From NCBI RefSeq assembly GCF_900114285.1, contig NZ_FOSN01000011.1, positions 1 to 64,000 on the forward strand: a DNA stretch of 64,000 nt, read 5' to 3'. The position numbers were made by a program, and so were the translations under genes. Positions 30,701-38,157 of this stretch are shown here, piece after piece. The DNA comes from Methylocapsa palsarum. Its GTDB lineage: Bacteria; Pseudomonadota; Alphaproteobacteria; Rhizobiales; Beijerinckiaceae. How positions within the stretch are numbered: position 1 is the stretch's first letter; every line of letters starts with the position of its first letter. The notes under the pieces were generated by a model. The model saw only the letters and a program-made list of their open reading frames with translations, did not search any database and was not told the origin of the DNA.

Positions 30701-31812
30701 AACACGGCCCGCTCATGAGAGCGCGGCTTTATCGAATTTCGCCGGCGCGTGACGGCGCGGCGCCGGTTTGCGCCGTTCTGCTTTGCTTTCATCACATCGT
30801 CTTCGACGGCTGGTCGTTCGGCGTCTTTCTGAAGGAATTCGCCGCGCTTTATCCGGCTTTCGCCACTGGCGGCGCGCCGTCATTGGAGCCGGTCGCGCAT
30901 CAATATCCCGACTACGCAGTCTGGCAACGCAAGCAAATGGAAAGCGACATTCCGGCGCGTCAGCTCGACTACTGGATGACGCAGCTCACGGGGGCGCCGC
31001 CCACTCTGGACCTGCCATTTGATCAACCGCGAGGCGATGGCGCAGGCGACGCCGCCGCGACGCATGATCTCGACCTCGGCGCGTTGCGGGACGCCTTCGA
31101 CACATTCAACAGGAAGCATGCCGTCACCCCGTTCATGACGATGTTGTCTGTCCTCGCGACGTTCCTGCACGCGCTCACCGGCGCCGATGATCTTGTCGTC
31201 GGCGCCGACGTCGCCAACCGGCGGCGCCGGGAGTTCGAGCCCATCGTCGGATTTTTCATCAACCTCGTCGCATTGCGGATCAGGCTTGCCCGCGACCCGA
31301 GCTTCACTCAGATTCTCGCCCGCGTGCGCCATGTGGTGCTCGGAGCGTATGATCATCAAGAGCTCCCCTTTGCAAAACTGGTCGAGGCGCTGAAACCCGA
31401 ACGCAGTCCGTTTCACGCGCCGGTGTTTCAGGTCAAGCTGGTGTTCCACAACGTTCCGTTGGCCGAATTGTCCCTGCCCGGCCTGACCTTCGAAGCTATC
31501 CCTCTGGAGCCCGCCCGCGCCGAGCTCGACCTCGTTCTGCACGTCTACGAAGATGGGAAAGGATTGCGCGTCGTTTTCGAATACCGCTCCGGCTTGTTCG
31601 CGGCGGAGAGCATCGCGCGGTTCTCGGAACTGTTTCAGCTCCTTCTAACCCGCGTCCTTGCTGAGCCGAGCCTCGACTTGAAAGCGCTTGCCGGCATCGT
31701 CGAAGAGCGCGACCGGGCGCTGCGGAGCGAGGCCCGCGCCGGCCGGGCGGCCAGTCTGACCGATCATCTGCGCGTCGCCAAACGCAGGGCGGCGCCGGCG
31801 GGCGGGAAATGA
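21736..31812 (+). CDS. NRPS1: FAAL-T-C-A(Ser)-T-C-A(Dab)-T-C
   Basis: A 3358-residue synthetase that should start the chain. Approximate domains: fatty acyl-AMP ligase 20-580 (AYPPSRRRLEG, YTSGSTGKPKGVMVSHGN, insertion-containing FAAL type); carrier 607-680 (LGLDSMRV); a repeat-rich linker 693-719; C 720-1160 (HHIAVDLWS); A1 1184-1694; carrier 1709-1780 (LGGDSILS); C 1815-2255 (HHILTDEW); A2 2275-2775; carrier 2789-2860 (LGGHSLLA); C 2879-3318 (HHIVFDGWS). Codes read by alignment to GrsA are DVWHISLIDK for A1, the serine pattern, and DIWELTADDK for A2, a pattern I associate with diaminobutyrate. The protein ends in a C domain with no partner A domain, so the chain must pass in trans to NRPS2. 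The second C domain is of the D-donor-accepting type although no E domain precedes it. Start ATG 21736 is preferred over GTG 21703. Confidence 0.93.
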   Translation: MRLLAEEASSPGPRAGDPSDVVSLLRSRAGDDERAGFVFLSDGETESASLTFGQLDLHARAIAVRLLEAARPGDRALLLYPPGLDFISAFFGCLYAGIVAVPAYPPSRRRLEGARPIVQDCAPALVLTTEALREEYSRLGAQAWAREDLVWISTDRMDLDAAALWTPSDIRPDSIAFLQYTSGSTGKPKGVMVSHGNLIANEAAIKGAFAHDSAPVVVGWLPLYHDMGLIGNVLQPLYAAGTAVLMPPLAFLEKPLRWLEAISAYRAHTSGGPNFAYELCLRKISPKDRRGLDLTSWAVAFNGSEPVRASTLDRFAAAFAECGFSSASFYPCYGLAEATLFVSGPARGCAPHVEGFDKAALAQGAAVVAPGSVEERTALVGCGHGAPGHEVKIVDPDTLIDCAEGRVGEIWLAGPSVAQGYFGQTALSEEVFRARAAAGDGTFLRTGDLGFKSGASLFIAGRIKDLIIVRGANYYAADFERVLDHVEGLRSGCNAAFSADIGGEEKLILVAEAQRDSFRSRGPASIFQAIREAIASEYDLEIGEIVLTNPGAVPKTTSGKVRRRACREAYLAGALQILARRGIEPAAEGLEPGQDSSGRPPQKSPPEIIERILRTEAARLLRCAAAHIPASASLGELGLDSMRVIELKHAVEAALPINLPLAMLMSEKPIGAVALEIAALEFAAPATRSATPSPPREAQVQSSPREAQDLFPPGEAQDLSQTQRAHWTAHNLDTESISYNLHLALDVAGDLDCDRLVAAIARVMERHEQLRAVYRFEDGAVRQSAEPLANLPQWFAFLDASGWTDAAVQADMSRRTRRPFDLEKGPLVRLSAYRLAQDRMRLLFCAHHIAVDLWSLVLLIKELDETYHDFAAVQAPQGLGYADFTRSQQAYLKSPLAVRDWNYWRSRLGGPLPVLALPADFPLHTVHQYRGGSKSLRLGPDLTTKLRTLARSQGVSLFAVLLAAYQVLLQRYSGQEEIVVGVPTSGRLESGFSGLIGNFVNPAPILGRPQAAQPFADFLRQLGADLREALIHQAFPFPELVERLKPERHGDHWPVFQTSFAFQQARSDLSPGLAALALGEEGDAFSWCGCAAAPLPLAERVENFDLKLMAAETQDGLIFSFQYRADLFSPATIARLSDHFSRLLEALVVSPSARIGSLPLLSEKERAEAIYGFNATAAAYPGGCLHELFSAQARRRPDAVAVCFGERRLSYGALDALSNQLAHRLRDVGIGPERVVGLCLERSLALVVAILGVWKAGGAYLPLDPTYPRERLALMAGDAKPSLIVTTAALSELLPESAARLCLDDDFAALEEMRTDAPPFAALPQNLAYVIYTSGSTGRPKGVAVAHGGVVNRLAWMQERYRLGEADAVLQKTPFGFDVSVWELIWPLVSGARLVLARPGEHGDPAHLAEVIRRERVSVAHFVPAMLQAFLQAFPEAPDVPALPGLRHVICSGEALSVRLRDQFHALQSAELHNLYGPTEASIDVTAHACARAKEAGAKAEAGAEAGVPIGRPIWNTQIYILDAALELAPVGVAGELYIGGVGLARGYLGRPDLTAERFAPDPFGPPGGRLYRTGDLCRRRADGEIDFLGRIDHQVKIRGHRIELGEIEAVLADAAGVRQAVAVVRADSARDDAAGSKTLIAYVAGEDAAALDPARLRTYLSGRLPDYMVPSLFVRVDGFALTPSGKIDRNALPAPGVSGATSGYAPPQTPAEEILARIWSEVLGLEQVGTQDNFFALGGDSILSIQVASRARQKGFELTPRQIFLNPSISALAPLLQKSVDSPPGQTALAADSFSLAELSSEQVDGLKAEFPGLVDLYPLTSLQEGMLFHSLLNPGSGVYVMQDQYEIRGSVDVDAFQKAWQSTVDRHEILRSGLAWRQIEKPHQLVRNEAVLPFSLFDWRDLSDDEREGRLNEILAAEQRDGFDLEKPPLMRIRLFRFGEERWRCVRSHHHILTDEWCTSPLLMEFRDAYAALTEKRPLPQRPAPQFKTYIGWLKRQDLASTEAFFRTCLAGFREPTPLTIERRAPGSGSGAVRDAQGSLSREQTLALQGIARQHGLTPNTLIQAAFALLIGRYANRREVVFGITVSGRPAALPGIEETLGLFINTLPLRLALRDEQKVCDWWREIQARNLEARQFEHAPLVEIKAWSDVPQGADLFQHLFVYENAPIDRSLLEDHSVLDMRFADNRVHTNYPITATIIPNERLTVRITYDAAKFESASIDRMLGHFLTLIESMLARPDARLGELGLGGPIERRRALEEWNDVTCAYPAPADFVAGFEAQANKSPAAPAVRCGAASLSYSELDRRADEASRGLIALGAGPEVIVAVLDQRGIDYLVILLAVLKAGAVYLPLDPRHPRLRRLTIIEESGADLVVCGQAWLPEFEPRRAGAAKAVTLAEIEAAAAARATESRSVPCVEARNLAYIIYTSGSTGSPKGAMVERLGMFNNLMTKIPALGLGPDDVIAQTAPQAFDISVWQFLTALLCGACVDILPDAVAQDPAALRCALRDRGITILESVPSMIAAMLDGLESSARPQQLRWLLPTGEALTPELCRRWFEHYPATPMLNAYGPAECADDVAYHRIEAAPDASVTTIPIGRPAANLRLYILDRCLHHSPVGVPGQLAVAGMGVGRGYAGRPDLTAASFAPDPFGPPGDRLYLTGDIARYRDDGTIEFLGRSDHQVKILGHRIEIGEIEAQLERHPDLKEAAVAAWREGGAGARLVGYFVPRERGEIQPEELRVFLRERLPDYMVPAIWIELDALPLNQNGKLDRNSLPDPKPRDIASSDAPASPTEEIVAAIWAGLLAREHLARQDNFFELGGHSLLATQAVARINQAFAIEAPLRAIFEAPTIAALAARIDIARAQAFEPAAPVLKAPRDAPSPLSHAQERLWFMQQLDPGNPFYHFAVAVRVAGPIDAAALEASLNAIVQRHDSLRTVFQEEYGRVTQRVRAEERLTLAKEELEEATSDAAFAELHRRLNARIAEPFDLEHGPLMRARLYRISPARDGAAPVCAVLLCFHHIVFDGWSFGVFLKEFAALYPAFATGGAPSLEPVAHQYPDYAVWQRKQMESDIPARQLDYWMTQLTGAPPTLDLPFDQPRGDGAGDAAATHDLDLGALRDAFDTFNRKHAVTPFMTMLSVLATFLHALTGADDLVVGADVANRRRREFEPIVGFFINLVALRIRLARDPSFTQILARVRHVVLGAYDHQELPFAKLVEALKPERSPFHAPVFQVKLVFHNVPLAELSLPGLTFEAIPLEPARAELDLVLHVYEDGKGLRVVFEYRSGLFAAESIARFSELFQLLLTRVLAEPSLDLKALAGIVEERDRALRSEARAGRAASLTDHLRVAKRRAAPAGGK
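23812..23892 (+). repeat. Three 27-bp tandem repeats in the NRPS1 linker
   Basis: Units at 23812-23838, 23839-23865 and 23866-23892 encode variants of a nine-residue unit with a common core (P-R/G-E-A-Q) between the first carrier and the first C domain. They form a flexible Pro/Glu/Gln linker. Unit differences are few, which suggests slippage origin. Confidence 0.75.
26788..26991 (+). repeat. 204-bp A-T junction repeat, copy in NRPS1
   Basis: From the SGKIDR motif of A1 through the following carrier (GGDSILSIQVASRA) the DNA is nearly identical to 52218-52421 in NRPS3, with about six mismatches in 204 bases and no gaps. The flanking sequences diverge sharply, so it is a patch of shared sequence and not general homology. 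Confidence 0.75.
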
Positions 31813-31942
31813 CGGAAATGAAATCCAGGCAGAAATCTGGAGCGCTCCCAAAGTCTGGAGCGCTTCTATGTGTGAAGGCGGGGCGCCCGGCGCATCGAGA
31901 CAACATGGCGTTATCCCCAAAAGCCCGACGGACAGGTCCATC

Positions 31943-32659
31943 ATGTTGCAGGCGATCAACCTCACAAAGCGATATCAAAATGTCCTTGCGCTCGACTCTC
32001 TCAATCTCGAGGTCCGCGCGGGCGAAATCTTCTGTCTACTTGGGGCGAATGGCGCGGGCAAGACGACGACCCTCCACCTGTTCCTGCATTTCATCGCGCA
32101 AACCTCGGGCCGCGCCCTCGTCGACCAGGTCGATGTTGCAGATGATCCCCTGCGCGCCCGCCGCGTCATCGCCTATCTTCCCGAGCAGGTGATGCTGTAT
32201 CCAAACCTCACCGGCGCGGAGAATCTTGATTATTTCAGCCGCCTCGCCGGCCACCGCTATACGACGTCTGAACTGCGCGCGCTTCTTGCGCGGTGCGGCC
32301 TGCAGGCGGACGCGATCGACCATCGGCTGGGGAGCTATTCGAAGGGGATGCGCCAGAAGGTCGGGCTGTCCATCGCGCTCGCCAAACAGGCGAAGGCGCT
32401 GCTCCTCGACGAACCGACCTCGGGACTGGATCCTCAGGCCGCGCATGAACTCTCCGTGACGCTCGCCGATCTCGCGCGCTCCGGAATGGCGGTGCTGATG
32501 GCGACGCACGACCTCTTTCGCGTCAAGGAGACGGGGACCCGCGCCGGGATCATGCGGCGGGGACGTCTCGTCGCCGTCGTCGAGACCGCCAATCTTCAGG
32601 CGGCGGATCTCGAGCGGCTTTATCTCGACCATATGAGCTCTCCCGAGGTCGCCGCATGA
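31943..32659 (+). CDS. ABC transporter ATP-binding protein
   Basis: A 238-residue nucleotide-binding subunit of an ABC-2 type transporter. Walker A is LLGANGAGKTTT, the signature is SYSKGMRQKVGLS, Walker B is ALLLDEPTSGLDP and the switch His is in MATHDLFR. ATG 31943 (MLQAINLTKRY) is the start matching family N-termini; the open frame extends upstream without family character. It overlaps the first permease by four bases, and the two permeases that follow complete the transporter. It begins 130 bases after NRPS1 on the same strand. Direction of transport is not decided by sequence. Confidence 0.9.
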   Translation: MLQAINLTKRYQNVLALDSLNLEVRAGEIFCLLGANGAGKTTTLHLFLHFIAQTSGRALVDQVDVADDPLRARRVIAYLPEQVMLYPNLTGAENLDYFSRLAGHRYTTSELRALLARCGLQADAIDHRLGSYSKGMRQKVGLSIALAKQAKALLLDEPTSGLDPQAAHELSVTLADLARSGMAVLMATHDLFRVKETGTRAGIMRRGRLVAVVETANLQAADLERLYLDHMSSPEVAA

Positions 32660-34068
32660 TCCAGGTGATCGCCGCTAAAGAATTTCTCGAACTGCGCCGC
32701 GACCGGCGTTTCGTCGTCGCTGCGCTGATCCTTTCGCTCGCGCTGCTCGTCGGCGGCGCCTTCGGGGCGGCGAATTTTCTCGACCTGCGGCGCCAGGCCG
32801 AAGCCGCCGGCCATAACGAGCGCCAACGCTGGCTCGACCAAGGCGACAAGCACCCGCATGGGGCGGCGCACTACGGCGTTTTCGCGTTCAAATCGCCGCG
32901 GCCTCTGGCCATGATCGACACCGGCCTGCAGCCCTATGTCGGCAGCCTCGTCTGGCTCGAGGCGCACAAGCAGAACGAGATGCTGTACCGGCCCGCCGAG
33001 GACGCCACCGCGCTTCAGCGGTTCGGCGATCTGACGCCCGCGATCGTCGCCCAGACCCTGATTCCGCTGCTCATTGTCTTCCTCGCCTATGGCTCCTTTT
33101 CCCGCGAACGGGAGCTCGGAACCCTGGCGCAACTCACCAGCCTCGGCGTGCGCTCGTCCGATCTGCTGCTCGGCAAGGCGGCAGGCGCAGCCGGCGCGCT
33201 GTCGCCGATCCTTCTGCCCGCTTTTGTCTTTTCGCTGGCTGTGATCGCGGCCGTGACACCGTCGGCGCTGCTGTGGGACGAGCTTGCGCGATTCTTGATC
33301 CTCGCGCTGATCTACAGCGCCTATTTCGCAATTTTCATCTTCGTCGCCCTGGCGGTTTCGGCCTGGCGGCGCTCCTCGGCGGCGGCGCTCGCAATCCTGC
33401 TCGTGTTCTGGGCGCTGACGACGCTGGTCGCGCCCCGCGTCCTTTCCGATTGGGCGAGGGCCGCTTACCCCACCGACCCGGCGATCGAATTGAAACAGGC
33501 GCTTGAATCCTCGCTTGCCGCCGTCGAGGCCCGCAGCCGGGAGGACGCCCGCAAGGATCTCGTCGAAAAATACGGCGTCGCCAAGGTAGAGGACCTTCCA
33601 TTCGCCTTTGAAGGCGCCGCCCTGCAGGCGGAGGAAGAATCCGCTTATGGCGTCTTCGAGCGTCATTACGCCGAGTTCTTCGACGTTTTGCGTTGGCAGA
33701 ATCTTTTCTACCAGTTTGGCGCCTTGCTCTCGCCACTGACCGCCGTGCAGCTCAGCTCCATGGCGCTCGCCGGCAATGATCTGGAACAGCATCGCGATTT
33801 TGTTCTTCAGGCCGAGGCGAACCGGCGCGTCATTCACACCATGATCAACGATTACATCCTGAAGCACGGCGTGCGCGACGCCGACGGCCAATGGGGTGCC
33901 TCGGCCGGGCGGGAACTCTGGCAGGAAATCCCGCCCTTCGACTACCGCCCGAACGCGTGGTCCGCCGCGCTTGCAGAATACGGAGCGGGCCTTGGCTTGC
34001 TCGGATTGTGGCTGCTGTGCGCGCTGGCCGCGGCGTTTCGCGCCGCCGCCTCAATCAAAGCTGTCTGA
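32656..34068 (+). CDS. ABC-2 permease, DUF3526-like
   Basis: A 470-residue membrane subunit with an N-terminal helix (FVVAALILSLALLVGGAFGA), a long periplasmic region of about 130 residues, then a cluster of five helices including SFSRERELGTLAQL, the coupling-type loop of NosY-like permeases. A second extracytoplasmic region precedes the final helix. Such DUF3526-type permeases are often found beside PepSY proteins and siderophore receptors, which fits this locus. It overlaps the ATPase by four bases and is followed by the sister permease after 13 bases. Confidence 0.8.
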   Translation: MIQVIAAKEFLELRRDRRFVVAALILSLALLVGGAFGAANFLDLRRQAEAAGHNERQRWLDQGDKHPHGAAHYGVFAFKSPRPLAMIDTGLQPYVGSLVWLEAHKQNEMLYRPAEDATALQRFGDLTPAIVAQTLIPLLIVFLAYGSFSRERELGTLAQLTSLGVRSSDLLLGKAAGAAGALSPILLPAFVFSLAVIAAVTPSALLWDELARFLILALIYSAYFAIFIFVALAVSAWRRSSAAALAILLVFWALTTLVAPRVLSDWARAAYPTDPAIELKQALESSLAAVEARSREDARKDLVEKYGVAKVEDLPFAFEGAALQAEEESAYGVFERHYAEFFDVLRWQNLFYQFGALLSPLTAVQLSSMALAGNDLEQHRDFVLQAEANRRVIHTMINDYILKHGVRDADGQWGASAGRELWQEIPPFDYRPNAWSAALAEYGAGLGLLGLWLLCALAAAFRAAASIKAV

Positions 34069-34081
34069 TGGGCTGATCGAT

Positions 34082-35518
34082 ATGACCATACTGGACCTCG
34101 GCGCGCTGGAATGGCGCCGCATCCGCCGGGACGCCGTGTTGTGGGCTGCACTGCTGTTTGGCGTACTCGCGCTGGGCTTTGGTCTGAGCAACGGCCTCGC
34201 ATGGCGAAAATTTCAGGAGCGCGCCATCGAAAGGGCCGGATCGATCGGCGCGGCGCGGATCGCCGAGGCGAAGACGAAAGCCGCTGAACTCAACGCGAAC
34301 CCCGCCGAAGAGGTCGATTTCTGGATCGACCCGCGCTCGGGCATCGGGTTCGAAGGCGCGTACCTTCGGCTGCATGACTGCCTCGCGCCAGCGCCGCTCG
34401 CCGCGCTCGCGGTCGGCCAGAGCGATCTCCTTCCCTATTGCGTGCGGGTTGCCGTCGGCCCTTGGCCTGCGTTCCTGCCGAGCTATGAATGGGAAAACCC
34501 GTTGCGGCTGCTGCTGGGGCGCTTCGACTGCGCCTACGTGATCATTTATCTGCTTCCCTTGCTCGCTTTGCTGGCGTCCTTCAACCTTCTGTCGCGCGAA
34601 CGCGAACAGGGTACGCTTCCCCTCTTGTTGTCCTGTCCCGTTCCGCTGCGCCTGTGGCTCGGAGTCGGCTCTCTGCTGCGCGCCGCGATAATCCTTGGCG
34701 GCGCGGCGGCGGCGGTGGTCGTCGGGCTGTTCCTTGCCGGGTTCGACCCCGGCGCGTCCGGCGCGGCGCTTCATCTTGGCCTATGGCTCGCGCTCGTCGT
34801 CGCGTATGGCGGGTTCTGGTTCGCGCTTGCATTCTTGGTCAACGCCTGCCGCCTGCGTTCGGAGACCAATGCCCTTATCCTCGTCAGCGCGTGGCTCGCG
34901 CTCGTGATCATCGTCCCGGCGGGACTGAACCTTGCCCTGAAACAGCTCTATCCGGCGCCCTCCCGTGTCGAGTTTCTCGATTCGCTCCGCCGCGCGACAG
35001 CCGAGTCGGAACAGCGCGGCGGCGCGTTGCTGCAGAAATATCTCCAGGACCATCCGGACCTCGCGCCCGGAGACAAGGCCGAGAATCAAAACGGGTTTGT
35101 CACGACTCTGCTCGCCGTCAACGCCGAAACCAGCCGACTGCTCGAACCGGAAAAACAGCGATTCCGAGAACAGAACGAGAGGCAACTGGCGGCGATTGAA
35201 TGGCTGAGGTTCGCATCGCCCGCTCTCCTCTTTCAGCATGAGGCAAACGCCTTGAGCGGCAATGACCAGGCGCGGAGGCTGCGTTACCTCGATTCCGTCG
35301 AAGGGCATCGGAATGCAGTGAAGAGTTTCCTCGATCCACACTTCGCCAGCGACGAGCATTTTGACGGCTATGACGACATTCCCGCCTTCGCATACCAGGA
35401 CATCCCCGCCACAAAACTTGCTCGTCACGCTGCCGTCGGCCTCCTCCAGTTAGCCGCTCTGGACATCGCGTTATGCGCCGCCGGCTGGGTCTTGCTGAGC
35501 CGTCCGGAACTCGACTAG
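34082..35518 (+). CDS. ABC-2 permease, second subunit, DUF3526-like
   Basis: A 478-residue permease with the same plan as its upstream neighbour: N-terminal helix (DAVLWAALLFGVLALGFGL), long soluble loop, and a central helix cluster containing FNLLSREREQGTLPLLL, the counterpart of the RERELGTL loop of the first permease. The two probably form a heterodimer energised by the ATPase at 31943. The open frame extends back to 33896, but ATG 34082 is the first residue with family sequence. The pair probably arose by duplication. Confidence 0.8.
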   Translation: MTILDLGALEWRRIRRDAVLWAALLFGVLALGFGLSNGLAWRKFQERAIERAGSIGAARIAEAKTKAAELNANPAEEVDFWIDPRSGIGFEGAYLRLHDCLAPAPLAALAVGQSDLLPYCVRVAVGPWPAFLPSYEWENPLRLLLGRFDCAYVIIYLLPLLALLASFNLLSREREQGTLPLLLSCPVPLRLWLGVGSLLRAAIILGGAAAAVVVGLFLAGFDPGASGAALHLGLWLALVVAYGGFWFALAFLVNACRLRSETNALILVSAWLALVIIVPAGLNLALKQLYPAPSRVEFLDSLRRATAESEQRGGALLQKYLQDHPDLAPGDKAENQNGFVTTLLAVNAETSRLLEPEKQRFREQNERQLAAIEWLRFASPALLFQHEANALSGNDQARRLRYLDSVEGHRNAVKSFLDPHFASDEHFDGYDDIPAFAYQDIPATKLARHAAVGLLQLAALDIALCAAGWVLLSRPELD

Positions 35519-35651
35519 AGCGATTTCGAGCAGAAAGGATCTGTCTGATGGGAAATCGTCGCAAGACTTTGAGCAGCAATGGCGTGTCTCTGGAAGCGCC
35601 CGGGTCCGCCCGTTATAGAGTCAGACTGCCGATTTAGCGAAGGAAACGCCC

Positions 35652-37097
35652 ATGAATATGCTCACGCGGCCGCTGGACGGCCCCCGTCCGGCGGATAATC
35701 CTGGCGCCGCCTACCGGATGATCTGGCGTTGGCATTTTTATGCGGGCCTCTTCTGCCTGCCGTTCGTGGCCATCTTGTGCGTCACCGGCGCGATCTATCT
35801 GTTCCAGCCGCATATCGACGCCTGGTTCGATCGCGGCTTCGACCATCTCGCGCTCTCCGAGGCGCCGCGGCCGCTCGATGAGCAGGTCGCGGCGGCGCAG
35901 GCGTCCAATCCCGCAGCGCGTCTCGCAGCGCTGGAGTTTCGCGAGGATCGCACGGATGCGGCGCGCGTCGATCTCATGACCGCCGAGGGACATGGGCTGC
36001 GAGTGATGGTCCGGCCGGACACGCTTGATATTCTCGACACGACGGATTGGAAAAACCGCTTCACGCAAGTCGTGCGGGATATCCATGGCTCCCTTTTGCT
36101 CGGCCAATCGGGCGCGATCGCGGTTGAACTCGCCGGGGCCTGGGCGATCGTCATGGTGCTGACAGGGCTCTATCTCTGGTGGCCCCGCGGAAGCGGACTC
36201 GCCGGTGTTTTATACCCTCGCCTCGGCGGCCGTAGATTTCTACGCGACCTCCACGCCGTCACGGGTCTTTATCTGTCGCTGTTCGCCTTGTTTTTTTTGA
36301 TTTCGGCGCTGCCCTGGACACCGATCTGGGGGAAGACCTTCGAACATATTCGGAGCATCGGCAAGGCGGCGCAGGCGGAACAGGATTGGACGGCCGGTCC
36401 CGAGTCCGAAGAGGCGAAGCGCCTCGACGCCTATAACCGCGCTCCTCCCGCGCCGGCGGAGGCCGGGTCCGGCGGGCCGCATGCGGGGCATTTAGGGTAC
36501 GGAAGCCAATCGGCGCAGGAGGGGGCGCCAGCGGCCTCCGTAAAAGGTTTTGATCGCCTTTATCCGATCGCGGCCGCGCTTCATCTCGCGCCGCCGGTGC
36601 TGATCACGCCGCCATCGTCGGAAAGCCCCAACTGGGCAGTGCAGTCGACCTCTCTGAATTTCACCGCACGCGAATCGTTCGAATTTGACCCAAAGACCTT
36701 GCGCATGGTGAAAAAGGATGGTTTTTCAGAGCATGGCTTGCTCGACAAGACCATCGACGTCGGCATCGCGGCGCACCAGGGCCAGCTCTTCGGCTGGTTC
36801 AATCAACTGCTCGGACTTTTGACGGCGGCGGGCTATCTCATGCTCGTCGTCACGTCCACATTGATGTGGTGGCGCCGCCGCCCGACAGGTTCGCTCGGGG
36901 CGCCGCCAGCCCTGACGCGGGCGCCGAAGCTGGCGCCGTTCCTGCTCGGCCTTATCGTCCTGCTCGGTCTGCTTCTGCCGACGCTCGGACTGTCTCTCGT
37001 CGCGATCCTGGCCGGGGAGCTGGCGATCCGCCGCTTTGCGCCCGGCGCAAGCCGCTGGCTCGGACTTGTCCCCTTGAGGAATCGCTCAGCTGATTGA
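35652..37097 (+). CDS. PepSY-associated membrane protein (PiuB-like)
   Basis: A 481-residue inner-membrane protein with four or five helices. The first is HFYAGLFCLPFVAILCVTGA, which is followed by the PepSY-containing periplasmic loop, a HGSLLLGQSG element, TGLYLWWPRG and a C-terminal helix pair. His residues near helix ends could bind haem, as proposed for PiuB/FsrB-type proteins. Members of this family are commonly iron-repressed and lie next to siderophore genes, where they are thought to help release iron by reduction. A GAAGGA site precedes the ATG. Its position inside the NRPS locus is one of the better hints that the product is a siderophore. Confidence 0.83.
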   Translation: MNMLTRPLDGPRPADNPGAAYRMIWRWHFYAGLFCLPFVAILCVTGAIYLFQPHIDAWFDRGFDHLALSEAPRPLDEQVAAAQASNPAARLAALEFREDRTDAARVDLMTAEGHGLRVMVRPDTLDILDTTDWKNRFTQVVRDIHGSLLLGQSGAIAVELAGAWAIVMVLTGLYLWWPRGSGLAGVLYPRLGGRRFLRDLHAVTGLYLSLFALFFLISALPWTPIWGKTFEHIRSIGKAAQAEQDWTAGPESEEAKRLDAYNRAPPAPAEAGSGGPHAGHLGYGSQSAQEGAPAASVKGFDRLYPIAAALHLAPPVLITPPSSESPNWAVQSTSLNFTARESFEFDPKTLRMVKKDGFSEHGLLDKTIDVGIAAHQGQLFGWFNQLLGLLTAAGYLMLVVTSTLMWWRRRPTGSLGAPPALTRAPKLAPFLLGLIVLLGLLLPTLGLSLVAILAGELAIRRFAPGASRWLGLVPLRNRSAD

Positions 37098-37335
37098 TCG
37101 ATGCGCCATACGGCCAGCCATTGTTCGGGACCGGAGCTCAGACAAACCGCTCCCATTTTCAAGTCGGAGGACGTTCCACAATGAACGTATGCTGACTCGC
37201 AACTCAAAAAGTCTGATGCTCTTTTAGCGTGAGTGAGTCAGGTTTTTGCGCCGATAAACGTGTTAACTCACGCGTGGCGACACCGCCGTCGCAATCTACA
37301 TGTCCTCAACCGATGATGATTAAAGGAGGATCAGT
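37098..37335. other. Intergenic region with an inverted repeat
   Basis: GCGTGAGT (37227-37234) and ACTCACGC (37266-37273) form an eight-base inverted repeat 31 bases apart, about 65 bases ahead of the next start. A strong AAAGGAGG (37322-37329) follows, so the next gene probably has its own promoter here. No named operator is recognised. Confidence 0.35.
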
Positions 37336-38157
37336 ATGCTTCGGCTACTGTCAAAAATAATTGTTGTCTCAGGAATGCTTGTCGCGTCGGCTCTGCTAAG
37401 CGGCGGCGCCAACGCACATGAGTGTCGAAATCTGTGGCAGCCAACCGTCACGACGCCGCCTGCGCCAGGGGCATACTTCATTTGTGTCGGCTTCTCGCAC
37501 GAGGATCCGTCGCAGGGCTATCCTGGCGAGGGAAAGAAAAACAACATTGATTTCTTCCCGCTTTGGGTATTCGGCCCCGGTGATAATGACTTCAATTCTC
37601 TAGACGTCAGCGTAGGCGACGTCGTCGAAGTCAAAGCGACGATTTATTACCTGAACAGCAATTACAACGGGGTGACGGAAGATTCAGATCCTCCCCCGGG
37701 CTACTTCTTCACAACACCCGGCGGCTTTGAAGCGCCGATCCCGATCTGCGATGATGACAAGTACGACAATCGCAACAAAAATCGCTGCAGGAGTTTCAAG
37801 AAGGAGCTGCAACTCACCAATAAAGTCTTTAGCGAAGATTGGTGGAGCTACCGGGACCGTGTCGATTTCGTGACGCCATTTCCGGGAACATATGCCTTCG
37901 TCCTCTCCGGCAAGCTAAAAAGAAAGGGACAACAGGCTATTGAATTCCATAGCAAATGGGTTTCAGAATCCCCGCGAATTCCCTATGGCCCGTTCTGGAA
38001 TCCCACCGGTGCCCACCACGGCGATCCGAGTTTTTACGTCAAGGCTCCGGAGTTCTGGTTCTCTGGCGTCGCTCCGGCTGGCACTCGGGCCGCCGACATG
38101 CACAGCCCATCGCCTCGTCCTCAATCCGCTTTAAAGGCCTTGCTCAACGGAAACTGA
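37336..38157 (+). CDS. Exported protein with His at the predicted mature N-terminus, second copy type
   Basis: A 273-residue protein with a signal peptide (IIVVSGMLVASALLSGGANA) predicted to be cut just before HEC, again leaving His first. A CVGFSHEDPSQGY segment near the N-terminus corresponds to VGFHVEPAFED in the protein at 18572, and both have a YLNS segment in the following beta-rich part, so they look distantly related. Cysteines near ECRN, FICVG, ICDDD and RCRSF could pair. The gene has a very good Shine-Dalgarno and sits between the PepSY gene and the hydroxylase in the NRPS locus. A periplasmic metal-handling role is plausible but unproven, and I cannot name the family. Confidence 0.72.
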   Translation: MLRLLSKIIVVSGMLVASALLSGGANAHECRNLWQPTVTTPPAPGAYFICVGFSHEDPSQGYPGEGKKNNIDFFPLWVFGPGDNDFNSLDVSVGDVVEVKATIYYLNSNYNGVTEDSDPPPGYFFTTPGGFEAPIPICDDDKYDNRNKNRCRSFKKELQLTNKVFSEDWWSYRDRVDFVTPFPGTYAFVLSGKLKRKGQQAIEFHSKWVSESPRIPYGPFWNPTGAHHGDPSFYVKAPEFWFSGVAPAGTRAADMHSPSPRPQSALKALLNGN

